Shown one piece after another: positions 30,877-41,700 of a DNA stretch of 64,000 nucleotides. The notes under the pieces were generated by a model. It was not told where the DNA came from and ran no database searches. It saw nothing but the letters and a program-made list of their open reading frames with translations. The stretch spans positions 11,284,001 through 11,348,000 of the forward strand of contig NC_088316.1 of NCBI RefSeq assembly GCF_910592395.1. Direction: 5' to 3'. The position numbers and the translations under genes are program-made. Numbering within the stretch: position 1 is the stretch's first letter; every line of letters starts with the position of its first letter. The stretch comes from Lineus longissimus. Taxonomy: Eukaryota; Nemertea; Pilidiophora; Heteronemertea; Lineidae.

Positions 30877-32726
30877 GGTCTGTCTCATGATAGAACGTTA
30901 GGGACAGACGGGAACCTAAGAAGTACCTAATTCAACGTACCATGCTTGTTAACTTTGATGCTATTGGTTACAAGAGCATTACCACCAGGGCTGCGCTGCT
31001 GTGATGAATACATATGTAAGGTCCTTCTTCTGATTGGTGGTCACCAAAGCACATTAGGAACGCCCACCTATACATACAATAGCTTTTTGACAACGTGCGT
31101 TGGTTAACTGTCAATGAAGGGAAATCGATGTTACCGATGTTACCGAATAGGCCTTGTTATAGACAAGCGGTCAATTATTGATAAAAGCCTGGTTGGCTCG
31201 TATTAACCAAATTGAGTGTCTTTTTATTATCTAAGCAGTTACTATGCAAAAGAAACCGGTCCATTGTTGGACTGTGGCTGAGTAACAGTAACAAGTTATG
31301 ACTATGATATGGGTCTAGTTTTAGCGCGGTTTTTAGTACAGTGTTGTCGAAGTGAACGAACAGTCATGTGTGATAGAGTGCTTGTTGGCATGGAGGAGAT
31401 GGCCCTTCTCCGGGAAGGGTACCAGCGACATAGAAATAATTATGTTCGCATTCTAGGCCACATCCGGCAAAATGTCAACCGTTTGCCGAAACGCACAATG
31501 GCATTATACGCTAGGCGAACCGCAAAACAACCCCGACAAAGGATAAGAGAAGTTATTGCAAGAGAAATTGCTGAGTTAGTACATGTATCGTATACCCCCC
31601 TCCACAAACGCACCCGCACCCCACACAACAGTAGCACAGTAACAAAGGGGCCACTTCCATATACCGATTTTTCAAGGGGAGCACAACTCATTCCACAATT
31701 GTCGATAATGACCTGAGTGCTGATACAATATTTGTGGACATGGCCACTGTAGAACAGGTGGGGATCCTCAGTTTCTGGGATCTCGATTGCGTGTACCGTT
31801 CCATCTATTGCCCCAACAGCATCGGGAATAGTATCCCAGTTCCCCCGCAGTTGTTCCCACTCTTCATCAGTCGGCCATGTTATACCGTCTTGAAAATAAG
31901 TCCACAAAACATCTGTCATAAAATAAAGTTCCCTGCAAACAGATTGCTTGCTGATATCAAACATTGCACTCATCGCAACAATGTCCGGATATTTCTTGAT
32001 CCAATAGAAAAAAAATAGTAAACGGTTCTCCACCGACAGCAAATGATCTCGGTACCGTCCTGGCCCGTTTTCCAGAAGGGGCGTAATGTCCTCTACGAGG
32101 TGTTGGAAGAGGCCACTGTCTCACCTGATAGATACCAAAAGTCCATCTGGTGGTTTCTAATCCTGGTAAAGACGTCGTTACCACCGTATGGACCATTTGG
32201 TTGATTGGTGAGAACTTTATCAAGTCTTGGAGGCAACGGAGGCGGACGCACTTCTAAATTCTGAAATGCTGGTGTTAGCAAAACTGGTGGCGGTGGTATG
32301 GGCGACGGAGCAGCGAACAAAAAAATCCTAATTCTCTCCATGGTGAAAGTAGCGTGAGGCCAAGCGACTGCTGGCCAACACAAACCATGGCAATTAAATG
32401 TTATCAATAATCAATTCAATTTCGGACAAAGGAATGATATTTTATTGACCATTTTCAATGCGTGTCTAATCATGTCACCACAGGGATAAGGCTCGACGCA
32501 TAATAAAGGAAAATTACATGAACCTTCCCATATGGGCGGTCTATTGCCATTGAATGCAATTATCCAGTGCAAAGATCATTGTTACATGGCCGGCCTCCAT
32601 TCAGAACTTGGAACGCAAACGTACTCCATGTGACATGTGAAGGCCTATTAGATTAATCCTACTACGCGTCCATGGACGTTGATTTTGGTTCCCGTCCGTC
32701 CCTAACGTTCTGTTATGAGACAGACC
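30877..32726 (-). mobile_element. Harbinger-like DNA transposon inserted in the satellite
   Basis: 40-bp terminal inverted repeats (30877-30916 and 32687-32726) start GGTCTGTCTCAT and end GGGAACC, with a few mismatches. Flanks are TTATA on the left and TTACA on the right, so the duplication could be 3-5 bp with one mutation. The interior carries a minus-strand DDE_Tnp_4-type transposase remnant. At 1850 bp with a broken gene, the copy looks internally decayed. Confidence 0.75.
31440..32407 (-). pseudogene. Harbinger-like transposase, broken
   Basis: An N-terminal piece (within 32407-32093) includes NHQMDFWYLSGE and then hits a frameshift. The main piece (32042-31440) reads LSVENRLLFFFYWIKKYPDI, ISKQSVCRELYFM and DAVGAIDGTVHAIEIPE. 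The GAIDGT block holds the first catalytic Asp of the DDE_Tnp_4 family used by PIF/Harbinger and relatives. The part expected to hold the second Asp and the Glu is replaced by unrelated sequence after about 31690, so the gene is inactive. The plus-strand frame at 31309-31716 is antisense to it and not called. Confidence 0.7.
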
Positions 32727-33270
32727 TTACAGCACTCAGGTTACGGTTTTACTGCTGACTCTGTATATATTTAAAACCAAGCTTACTACTGGGCCTATGT
32801 AAACACACAGTAACCCAAGTTACCACATCTGACTCTGTATAAGACCTGATACCAAACACAAGCACTGTAGACATATCGTTTACTACACTACTAATACTAC
32901 CAGTGCTGTCTTTGTATAATTTACAACTCAGGCTATTATAGCACTCAGGTTATTATAGCTAGGCTCCACAGCACTGAGGACCTTAACTACTGCATATGTA
33001 TATAAGACAAAACCAAATTACTACTGCTGAAGACCTGATACCAAACACAAGCACTGTAGACATATCGTTTACTACACTACTAATACTACCAGTGCTGTCT
33101 TTGTATAATTTACAACTCAGGTTATTATAGCACTCAGGTTATTATAGCTAGGCTCCACAGCACTGAGGACCTTAACTACTGCATATGTATATAAGACAAA
33201 ACCAAATTACTACTGCTGAATATACATAAACAATCCACAACCAAGCTCCACACTGCTGACTCTGTATATA

Positions 33271-35392
33271 CAGTAAATGCTCAGTTACCTCGGGATAGGC
33301 CTACTTCAGATCAACTTAGTTTTTGGTATAAAATGGGGCCCAGAGAGGGTATTCATGTAAAATGTGACACTGATTTTTTAGTGAATAGAAGTGTACAGGC
33401 CTATGGTTGATTGGTTTTCTGTAAGAGGACTTGAATGAGACGTGTCCTTTGCCAAGGCCTGGGTCTATTTCATACTATTGTAGGAGAAAAAGAATTAACC
33501 CTTTCTTGTTTTTCAGTGAAATTGGTTTCAGTCATTCAATACGCAGACCTCTGACCAGTGACAATGATTACAACTTTTATCCACCTTTTCGTGTTGTTTG
33601 TACGTTTGGTTGTCTGCATGGATATGCCTAATGATGGTGAGGGTGATATGGAAGGTCATCGTCCTGGTACGTCTAGGCTACTCCATGGCTACCCTGTGGA
33701 GGCACGTCTACGGCATGCATTAGACTGTCAGCATGCTATTGAACATGGTCAGGTTTTGAATGTCGCAGAGTATGCAAGGAGGCATAGATTGGCCAATTGC
33801 GCGGATGGATTCAGGACATTGACCACCTCATGGACCAGGCAGAACACAATGCTCACAGTCGAAGGGTGCGCATTGATCATGATGGATTATGGCCTGAGGT
33901 TGAAGATGCCGTGCACCAGTCATTTCTTGAGAGGAGGCAGAGAGCTCTGCCTGTATCCAGGTCTGATTTTCGCCAGGATGCTGTTGTAGCCTTTGAAAAT
34001 TGGTGGGGTGAGCTTCCTGTCAAAAGACAGGATGAAATGAGGCACCAGCGCCCTGAAAGAGTGAACTTTGTTGCTAGTGATGGGTGGTTGTCAAGGTTCA
34101 TGGCCAGAAAGTGCATCACGTTTCGTCGAAAGACCAAGGATACTGCCACATTACCACGTGATGCTGAGGAGAGGGTGGCTAGATTTCAAGAGGAGGTACG
34201 GACTACTGTTCAGGAAAATAACGTCCACACTATTTTTAACTTTAATGAAACTTTTACCCAACTTGATTTTCCGCCAATGTATACTGCTGCAACAAAGGGG
34301 TCAAAGAACATTGATGTGCGGACATCGAGGGGGAACCCAAAACTGGGTTGTACGGTTGGACTTACAATTGGGTCAAATGGAGAGAAAGCTCCAGCTCATG
34401 TCGTTTTCAGGGAACCCGGTTTTGTTAGGGAAATCAGAGCCCTGCATGACATACCAGAAAATGTAAGGGTAACGTCTTCAAGGTCTGGGTGGGAGAATGC
34501 AGGAACACTGCAGCACTGGCAGGAAGAAATCTTTTTTCCCTTTGTTGGAGACTTTAATCCAAATGAAATTTTGCTTTTGGTAGACAGATTTCGCCCACAT
34601 CAGGCCGAACAATTCTGCCAGCCTTTGGTTGAAGCTGGTATTTTACTTGATGACATCCCTGCCAGATGTACATCTCTCGCCCAGCCTCTAGACCTAACCG
34701 TCATGAGGGGGTTTAAAACCTTGGTCCGTAAGTACTGGAAGGAATGGAAAACCCAGCATACTAATGCAGATGGACAGTGTGACAAAATCCCTCTCCTATC
34801 AGTTCTAGGAATTCTAAGTCATGCATGGGCTGATGTAAGTCCCAATGCAGCAATTCGGGGATTCCAAGTAGCTGGACTCATTCCACGTGAAAATGGACAA
34901 TACGCCGATGCTCAGGCGGAAGGAGGTCTTCTCCTTGATGAAGATGAACTGTCTGATGTGGAAGAGGATATTGTGTTTCATGATTACAATGAAGACAGTG
35001 ACTGACTTGTAACAGAAGTCTGAATTTGTCATAAAGTGTTGACTTTTCCGCTCATGAGACTCATTCCACCAATCAATGTTGAAATTTGGTCTTTTTTAGT
35101 GTTGTAATGAGTTGTCTAATGCTGACTGATTTTGACTTTTCATTCAGTGTTAGGATACACTCCAATGCAGACAAGAGCGACCTATTCACTTTTATTCTAT
35201 TACTCAATGAACTCCCAAGGGGTCTGACTTGAATAAACGAAATGAGCATGATGTTCTGACTTCATGTTAATTTAAACACCTATTGAAACAGCTGTCACCA
35301 TAAATAAGTGGTCAACTTTCTCTCCCCCATAAAGGCCTCATATTATGTGTTTGCAAAAATTGGCTGATCCCGAGGTAACTGAGCATTTACTG
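33271..35392 (+). mobile_element. pogo/Tigger-type transposon with TA target duplication
   Basis: 26-bp perfect terminal inverted repeats begin CAGTAAATGCTCAGTTACCT (33271-33296 and 35367-35392), flanked by TA on both sides (33269-33270 and 35393-35394). The 2122-bp element encodes a CENP-B/pogo-like transposase. CAGT ends with TA duplication are diagnostic of the pogo branch of Tc1/mariner. It sits in the satellite array and is younger than it. Confidence 0.92.
33620..35005 (+). pseudogene. pogo-like transposase with frameshift and altered catalytic site
   Basis: The N-terminal part starts around ATG 33620 (or 33564) and runs to VAEYARRHRLAN. One frameshift near 33790 then moves to the frame at 33797-35005. 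That frame holds the HTH/CENP-B-like region and the DDE_1 core. The first catalytic Asp, normally in N-x-D-E-T, is Asn here (FNFNETFTQLDF). The second (LLVDRFRPH) and third (QPLDLTVMRGFK) acidic positions are kept. The C-terminal tail is acidic (DEDELSDVEED). Frameshift plus D-to-N change imply a dead transposase. Confidence 0.85.
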
Positions 35393-35394
35393 TA

Positions 35395-35800
35395 TTTTCA
35401 ACCAACACTACAACTGCTGACTCTCCATACATACAGAAACCAAGGTTATCACAGCTGTCCAACTATATATTGAACAACCTGCAATGTACCTTACCAGTCA
35501 AGACTATTACTGCTGACCCTGTATATATTGAACAACCTAAGTCCCCTCTGCCAGCTATTTACACACAGAAACCCTACTTATCCAGACTGCTGACTCTGTT
35601 CAATTTAGGATCAAACCAGGCCTTCCATTTATAACTTCCTACTTCTCTCTTTGTATATAGAAACTGCTCAACTAGCCATTTCATCCAAACACTCATATAC
35701 AATGTATCTGTATTACTGCCCTCGACAGTTCAAACGTATTGTTTACAAATACAAATCTATATTTTCCTAAAAACATGTTATCTTACTCATTATGATATAC
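35395..35800 (+). repeat. Decayed continuation of the satellite
   Basis: CTGCTGACTCT, ACATACAGAAACCAAGGTTA and related words continue the satellite theme beyond the pogo insertion with growing divergence. No gene is present. Confidence 0.6.
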
Positions 35801-35900
35801 CCCCATACCTTTTTAACACCCAACCACAGCATCCATGCCCCACAATACCAAACACCCCCTCAACAGATATCCCAACACCAACAGCCCCACCCAGCACCAA

Positions 35901-35921
35901 CGTGCTCGCCACGGGTACTTA
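35901..35921 (+). other. Candidate Helitron 3' terminus
   Basis: A small hairpin CGTG-CTCGC-CACG (35901-35913) is followed by GGTACTTA and then T, the first base of the interrupted Helentron. Helitrons end with a GC-rich hairpin shortly before CTRR and insert between A and T. The terminal CTTA departs from CTRR by one base, and the stem is only 4 bp. Confidence 0.4.
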
Positions 35922-36586
35922 TGCTTTTAATATAAATGGGCGTTCTTCGGGTTCATTGGTATTTATGAAGACCACATCTCGTGAACAGCGCGTCATTGGC
36001 ATTTGTAATACAAGATATGCTGCTTCTTGTGCTCCCGTTTCAACAGAATTGAGAAATTTGTTTCCCATGTGACGCACAGCTTCTCTCAGTTCCATCTTAT
36101 CTGCCTTTGCCTCTTTAGATGCGGTGTCTAGTAGAGCACTTATTCCTTTTTGGGATTTACATGTGTAGGCAATGATGTAGACTGCTACAGCATATCCATC
36201 GAGAATGAATTGAATGTCCTGGTTAGCTTGCCAGGCACCAAGTAAGTGTTTCATATATGGATTGATACGGATTTCTGAAGGTTCTCTTCTCAGAAATACC
36301 TTTGGACACTTCAAGGATGACTGAATGCTTTTGATGTACTCATCTTCAGTCATTTCTAACCCTTCAAGAAATTCATCAAACGTGAGAACAACATCTTTTC
36401 CGTCATGCATTTCATTCAATGTTTCATTGATTTTTTTAAAATTTGCCTTGTACTTTTTTAAAAGTTCTTCATCGATATCTCGATCAAGTGGTTCCAAAAC
36501 TCTGGTCCTTCTCATCGATGGCATCGGATATCCAAACCTGCACACAGGGTGTTTACCTTTTCTGCATGTCTTCGAATGTTTGTGAT
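35922..36586 (-). pseudogene. Helentron Rep, C-terminal half
   Basis: The frame continues the Rep domain with HYHKHSKTCRKGKHPVCRFG, a conserved His/Cys block after the HUH motif. The catalytic Tyr region follows as YAVAVYIIAYTCKSQKG, with two tyrosines four residues apart near 36179. It ends RDVVFINTNEPEERPFILKA at a TAA that belongs to the insertion junction. The next expected residues (LEKLSPNSTDV) occur 20.8 kb away at the start of the helicase piece. Confidence 0.85.
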
Positions 36587-36710
36587 AATGGGTGATATGA
36601 ATAAAGACTAGCAAATGCTTTTACTTCAATTTTATACAGAAAGGCCTAGTGTAAATGTACATGGAGTTTTAGATAAAAGCATTTGCTAGTCTTTATTCAT
36701 ATCACCCATT
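36587..36710. mobile_element. 124-bp palindromic insertion in Helentron Rep
   Basis: Perfect inverted arms of 37 bp (36587-36623 and 36674-36710), beginning AATGGGTGATATGAATAAAG, surround a 50-bp centre. It splits the Rep domain between the HUH block and the H-x-H-x-K-H-S block. Flanking bases do not give a clear long target duplication; about 2 bp is possible. Its family is unknown. It is presumably a foldback MITE. Confidence 0.7.
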
Positions 36711-37931
36711 GTAATGCAAGGAATGGCCTATCTGATTCGCTGACATTCGCTGAAACGCTAATTACAGAATCAATGTAGTTGACAACTTCCTCTTCAGAGG
36801 CTGATGCATAGGTTGGAGTCCCTTCTATCCATAGAGCCATATGTACATGAGGAAAACCGCGATTTTGAAACTCTACCCTATAAAAGCTGTCCCTAACTTC
36901 ACCACCAAGTGGGTAATGTGGACCCTTTAAAACAATTCTCATGAACTGCTGAAATCTATGATCGAAATATCTAGCACAGGTGACAGGGTCAGCACTTAAA
37001 AGAGGAGTTCTTGTTTGCCAGTTGAACTGTTCTATTTGCTCATCAGTATATTCTACCTTGTCAATCAACTGGCCGAGTGTCTGCAGTAGTGGTGACCATC
37101 TAGTATCAGCAGCTGACAGAGACATGAATAGAGTCGGTATTCCGAGTTGTCGTATCATTGCAAAAACTTCTTTCTTCTTGTTTTCGAGGTATGGTGGTGA
37201 ATTTCGTATGGTTCTGAATATATAATACCCTTCATCCAAACGAACCATATTAGCTCGTACTGTGTTATTTAACACGTCTTCAGCTGTGTATGCTCTTCCT
37301 TTGCTTTTGCAACGCCGGACAGCTAACCTCACTTTATCAGATATTTGCTTGATTTGTATCTTCTTCAATTTAAAGAAAAGATTTGGAATATTCTGGGAAA
37401 CTCGGCGATCTACAGATCTTAATTCATATTTGCTGATGTCACTGTAGTGTACTGGTATATTATTTTCAGAGCGGCCATCTCCACAAAATATTGCTGGGAA
37501 TGAAAGATATTCTGCATTACTATCCTGAAATAAGCTTAGTGGTCTTTGTCCTTCTCCAGGGGCAAATATGTATTCCTGCAGTTCAGCAACTTCAGGTGTA
37601 TCAAGCATAGTGTCCATGTTACCAGATGTTCTTTCTGTTTCATCAACTTCACTGAAATGATCGCTGTCATCATCATCATCATTAGTGTTTTTATCATTTG
37701 GCCTATCATGATCATGTGTATTGGAGGGAATGCTATTTTGTGTCTTTTCTGTGACAGTTGGGATGTACTTGGCACAGGTGAAGAGCCTGCATGGTCAAAA
37801 TCTAAGTCTTTGTTGAATGGGGTGTTTGTTTCACTTATTTGAACCATCATTGTCATGTTTTAATTGTGAGGTGCTTGGGAGGGGCTGTGATGTTGCTGCA
37901 TCAACGAATGCTGACATGTCTCCAGAGCGTT
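36711..37931 (-). pseudogene. Helentron Rep, N-terminal half with HUH motif
   Basis: From ATG 37617 the frame runs MDTMLDTPEVAELQEYIFAP, then LSFPAIFCGDGR, typical of Helentron Rep N-termini. It continues to the HUH motif HVH in QNRGFPHVHMALWIEG (36849-36841). The frame is open upstream of the ATG through an Asp-rich stretch, and joins across frame breaks near 37800-37880 to sequence touching the BEL insertion at 37931. The HUH histidines coordinate the metal used for DNA nicking. The domain is cut at 36711 by the palindromic insertion. Confidence 0.85.
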
Positions 37932-38381
37932 TGTTGGTGACCCAATTTTATTTTCTAAACCTCACTATTTATTTCTGTGCTGCCATCTAGCCATAAACTT
38001 TCAAACTTTAAAAGGTGTGTGTCATGCTGAGCATGCTCAGGCAGTTGCAATCCGGCCACCATCTTTGAAAGTTCCTTATTTTACAATCTCCACAAAAACA
38101 TCAAATTTATATGGTTTCAACCATACTTTCCCCACTATTAAATACCAACAACTTGTAAGTATATATTTCTAAACCAACAAAGGTCAAAATAGTAAAAAAA
38201 GACAAATCCAAAAGAGGTTAAAACCACCAACATTGTCACTTATCCCACTTCATCATGCACTAACTCCATCTTTAGTGCATTCCACATGTAAATTTTCTAT
38301 TTTTACATCAAAGTATTGTCAATACAATATTATCAAAACTATATCTTCTTTTTCTTGAATCAGTTGTGTCTGTCACGCACA
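37932..38381 (+). repeat. 5' LTR of the BEL element
   Basis: It begins TGTTGGTGACCC and ends GTCACGCACA. It is 450 bp, the same length as the 3' LTR. Confidence 0.92.
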
Positions 38382-38444
38382 AAGTATTTAACAGGAAAGT
38401 TTTCTACCATTTTCATATATTTTTATAAAATGTTTTGAGCACAG

Positions 38445-38565
38445 TGCATACATTAGTGTTCATTTGTGTACACGCATGTACATTGCTGTGTGCATTCTTG
38501 TACATTGTTGTGTACATCCATGTACATTTGCGTACAGCCTTGTGTTTATGTACAGGGTCAACTAA
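38445..38565 (+). repeat. TGTACATT-rich low-complexity leader
   Basis: TGTACA-type words recur irregularly (GCATGTACATTGC, TTGTACATTG, CATGTACATT, TATGTACAGG) in the BEL leader between 5' LTR and gag. It is probably a short degenerate minisatellite. Confidence 0.55.
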
Positions 38566-38708
38566 ATTTATCTAAATTACTGAAGTGTGGCAAGTGACAT
38601 TCTTTTGCATTGGGCACCCCATAATTATAAAACCAAATTACCATTTAATTATTTCCCCGGTACCGAATTGCAACTCATTCGTGACGTCACTGTCGTCAAT
38701 CAACAACC

Positions 38709-41700
38709 ATGGCGGACCAAGTGATGATGTCACAAATTAAAAAGCTTCGATCTACGAATGCGGCAAATCTGACAAAACGGTGCAACAAAGCAATACGTGC
38801 TATTGAGGAGCAACGTTCCAAGGCCACTTTAATGGGACTGTGCCGAAATTGTTCAAGCCGATTTAGACACCCTGAAGGGAACACAAGAACTTTATTTGTC
38901 GCTACTGACAACACCGTCTGACGTCCAAAAAGCGGAAGTGGTAAGCCTTATGAGACAACTCGGGACCAACTTCAGAGGGACATTCGAATCGTCCACAAAC
39001 AAGCGTCCATAAAGGCAGAGATGAATGCCTCCAGACTACGAGAAGAGGTAGAGCTGGGAAAGGTGAAACAAAAGGAGACTGAAGATTGGTTGAAGGAACA
39101 CAAACCACCACCAGACGTCCGACCGAAGACAGCCGTGCAAGCTACAGAAGTTACCGCAGCAGCGATGATTGCAGAACGGCAACTTGATGACAGCACAACT
39201 ACGCGAAAACCAAACCATGTTTCCAAAGTCAAGTGTCCACCAGCAGCTACCGCTACACGTGATCTTGAATCCGCGCATGTGATGTTTAAAGACAAACCTG
39301 ACATTCCGTACAAAGCATCCGCCATTAGAAATCAAACTGCGCCAGTCTCAAGGTATTTCACACCCAGTGCAGCACATTATGTTACGCCAGGCTTTCAATA
39401 TCATGCCATGTCTGATGGAGTCAACTGACCTGATGTGAAGACAACTGAGCTAGATCCTGAATCACCCGCATGGGAGCCGCGACCGCCAATCGATGAGTGG
39501 ATTGACAAATTGGTAGCTGGACAGGAGACGGTGCTGCCAAAGCAGAAGACAACTCAACATGAGGATCCTATGTTGGCAGCATTGGTAAAACTAGAGAGTG
39601 ACCGAGGTCTACCCGCTACCCAGATTCCTGTCTTCGATGGTACTGCCCTCTTATGGCCAAAGTTCGTTGAGCAGTTTTATACTCAAGTGCACTGTAAGCC
39701 TGGGATCGATGATGCGCGCTGCATGGATCTGTTACAGTCACATGTTTCCAAGGACGCACTAACGATGATCAGAGGGATAGGATACAGCGGTCGATGCTAT
39801 GCTGATGCACTGAAAGAACTTAAGAGAGCCTTTGGTCACCGGAACCAAGTCGCGCGCGCATATCTTTATTTAATTACCACTGGAAACACCATACCATCAA
39901 GGAATTCTATTGCGCTGCGCCAGTTCTTCGTCGATATCAGAGACTGCATAATAACATTGACTCAGTTGAACTATACCAGTGATATGCAAGGGTCTGATCT
40001 ACTTCTGAGAGTGTCAAGACGCATCTCAGTTGATCGCATCCGATTTTGGAACCGTCACGTATCCGGGATCTCCAAGACCAGGGAACCATCCATACTTGAC
40101 CTGCGCAACTGGTTGAAGGAATGTGTGGATACGGAATTCAACCCATACTCCGTCAAGTTAGAAACCTCCAAAGGAAAGACTCCAGCCACAGCTTGCTCAT
40201 ACAACACTGCCTTTCAGAAAACAAAGGAAAAGTCTGAGAAGTCAGGAAAAGGAGCCGGGACAAAGGAAAAGCCTAAAAAGTCCAGTGGTGTAGCCAAGCA
40301 GCCAGAGAAGTCCTATAACGGAACCAGAGATGCAGATAATCCAAAGAAAGCTGTACCAAAAGAAGGCGACAAGAAACCAATCTCATGTCCACTCTGTAAA
40401 GAACCGCACAGACTCTATCGTTGTTTCCTGTTTGTAAACAAAAGGCCGCATGAGAGAAGCAAGATTGCTGAGGACAGCAAAATCTGTCTGAACTGTCTGC
40501 ATTCAAACCATGAACTTAGTCAATGTTTATCAAACCTGCGTTGCCGCGAACCAGGATGTCAGGAAAAACATCATACTCTCCTCCATCCCGATGACAAGGA
40601 TCCTAAGAACAACTACGCCAACATTGCTGAAAAAGGTAGCCGAAAGAGTCTGTCGCATGCATATTTTCAACTCGTCCGAGTCAATGTGAGCGGTAGAAAC
40701 GGAAGATGCATCCCCACCGTGACTATGTTGGACTCTGCCAGTGAAATCACCGTCATACATCAACAATTAGCACAAGATCTTGGGTTGAAAGGCAAGACGA
40801 AGGAACTCACCATCAAAACTCTGAATGCGGAATCATCATCCAAGTCACAGACCGTGTCATTTACTATGAGGGCCGCCGGTGAGGAATCAGCACAAGTATT
40901 GAATGTCAGCGATGCATGGACAGTTGATATTGATGCCTTCAAATGTCCTCCTCAGCAAATATCTACATCTTGGGATCATATCCAGGAACTTGGGCTGACC
41001 GACATTGATGCGTCAGAGGTGCAGTTATTGATTGGAGTAGACGTCCCTTTGGCACACGTCCATACCGATACCAGGATGGGAGACGAAACCGAGCCAATAG
41101 CAGTGAAAACTCCACTTGGATGGATGCTGATGGGGATGTCGAAGACTCAAGATTCACACAAAGCCGTGGCAAACATCAATTTCATCACGAGTAGAGACCA
41201 ACAGCTACATCAAGACATCGAGAAGTTTTGGCAGACAGAATCCTTTGGCGTCGCCTTCACAACTGAAACTCCACTTTCTGCAGAAGACAAGAGAGCTACT
41301 AAAATCCTTGAAGAGACTACTCATCTCGTAGATGGCCATTACGAAGTCGGAATGTTATGGAAGGATCCTGATGCAGTTCTACCAAACAACAAACATATCG
41401 CTGTTCGCCGATACCATCTGTTAGAAAAGCGCATGAAGAAAGACTCTGAATTTAAATCTCTGTACGCTGATACGTTGAATGGTTACATTGAAAAGGGATT
41501 TGCCAGGAAGCTGTCAGTCATCGAGGCCGAGAAGATTTCACCAAAGACTTGGTACATTCCACATCACGGCGTCATGAATCCGAACAAACCAGGCAAAATA
41601 CGAGTGGTATTTGACGCAGCTGCAACCTGCCAAGGCACCTCTCTCAACCTCAACTTGATGACTGGACCGGACCTGCTCAACAGCCTATTTGGAATCCTTC

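Larger units (their letters stand above)
30060..33270 (+). repeat. Satellite with unit of about 209 bp, interrupted
   Basis: The word GATACCAAACACAAGCACTG recurs at 30143, 30359, 30568, 30777, 32848 and 33037. Spacing is 216, 209 and 209 bp in the uninterrupted part. If the 1850-bp element at 30877-32726 is removed, the next spacing is close to 216 bp, so the array was continuous before insertion. Each unit holds GACTCTGTATA and GGTTACTAC-type words. Similar, more decayed sequence continues after the pogo element to about 35800. Confidence 0.85.
15125..35921 (+). mobile_element. 20.8-kb composite insertion, probably a Helitron carrying other elements
   Basis: This block separates the Helentron Rep and helicase halves. 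The two junctions share CTTAT (15121-15125 and 35918-35922), so either a 5-bp duplication or a Helitron-type insertion between A and T fits. The plus-strand content is a canonical Helitron gene set (24.4-29.7 kb), a 209-bp satellite, and a right end CACGGGTACTTA with a small hairpin just before it, similar to Helitron 3' ends but with CTTA rather than CTRR. A Tx1 LINE (15.4-21.7 kb), a T2-type MITE, a Harbinger-like element and a pogo element lie inside and are later insertions. That the block is one Helitron plus passengers is an inference. Confidence 0.6.

Noticed and set aside
31309-31716. 135-residue plus-strand frame inside the Harbinger-like element
   Set aside because: It overlaps the transposase in antisense and has no Myb/SANT pattern expected of the second Harbinger protein.
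30060-33270. Regular repeats resembling a CRISPR array
   Set aside because: Units are about 209 bp with no short repeat/spacer structure, the genome is eukaryotic, and there are no cas genes; it is a satellite.
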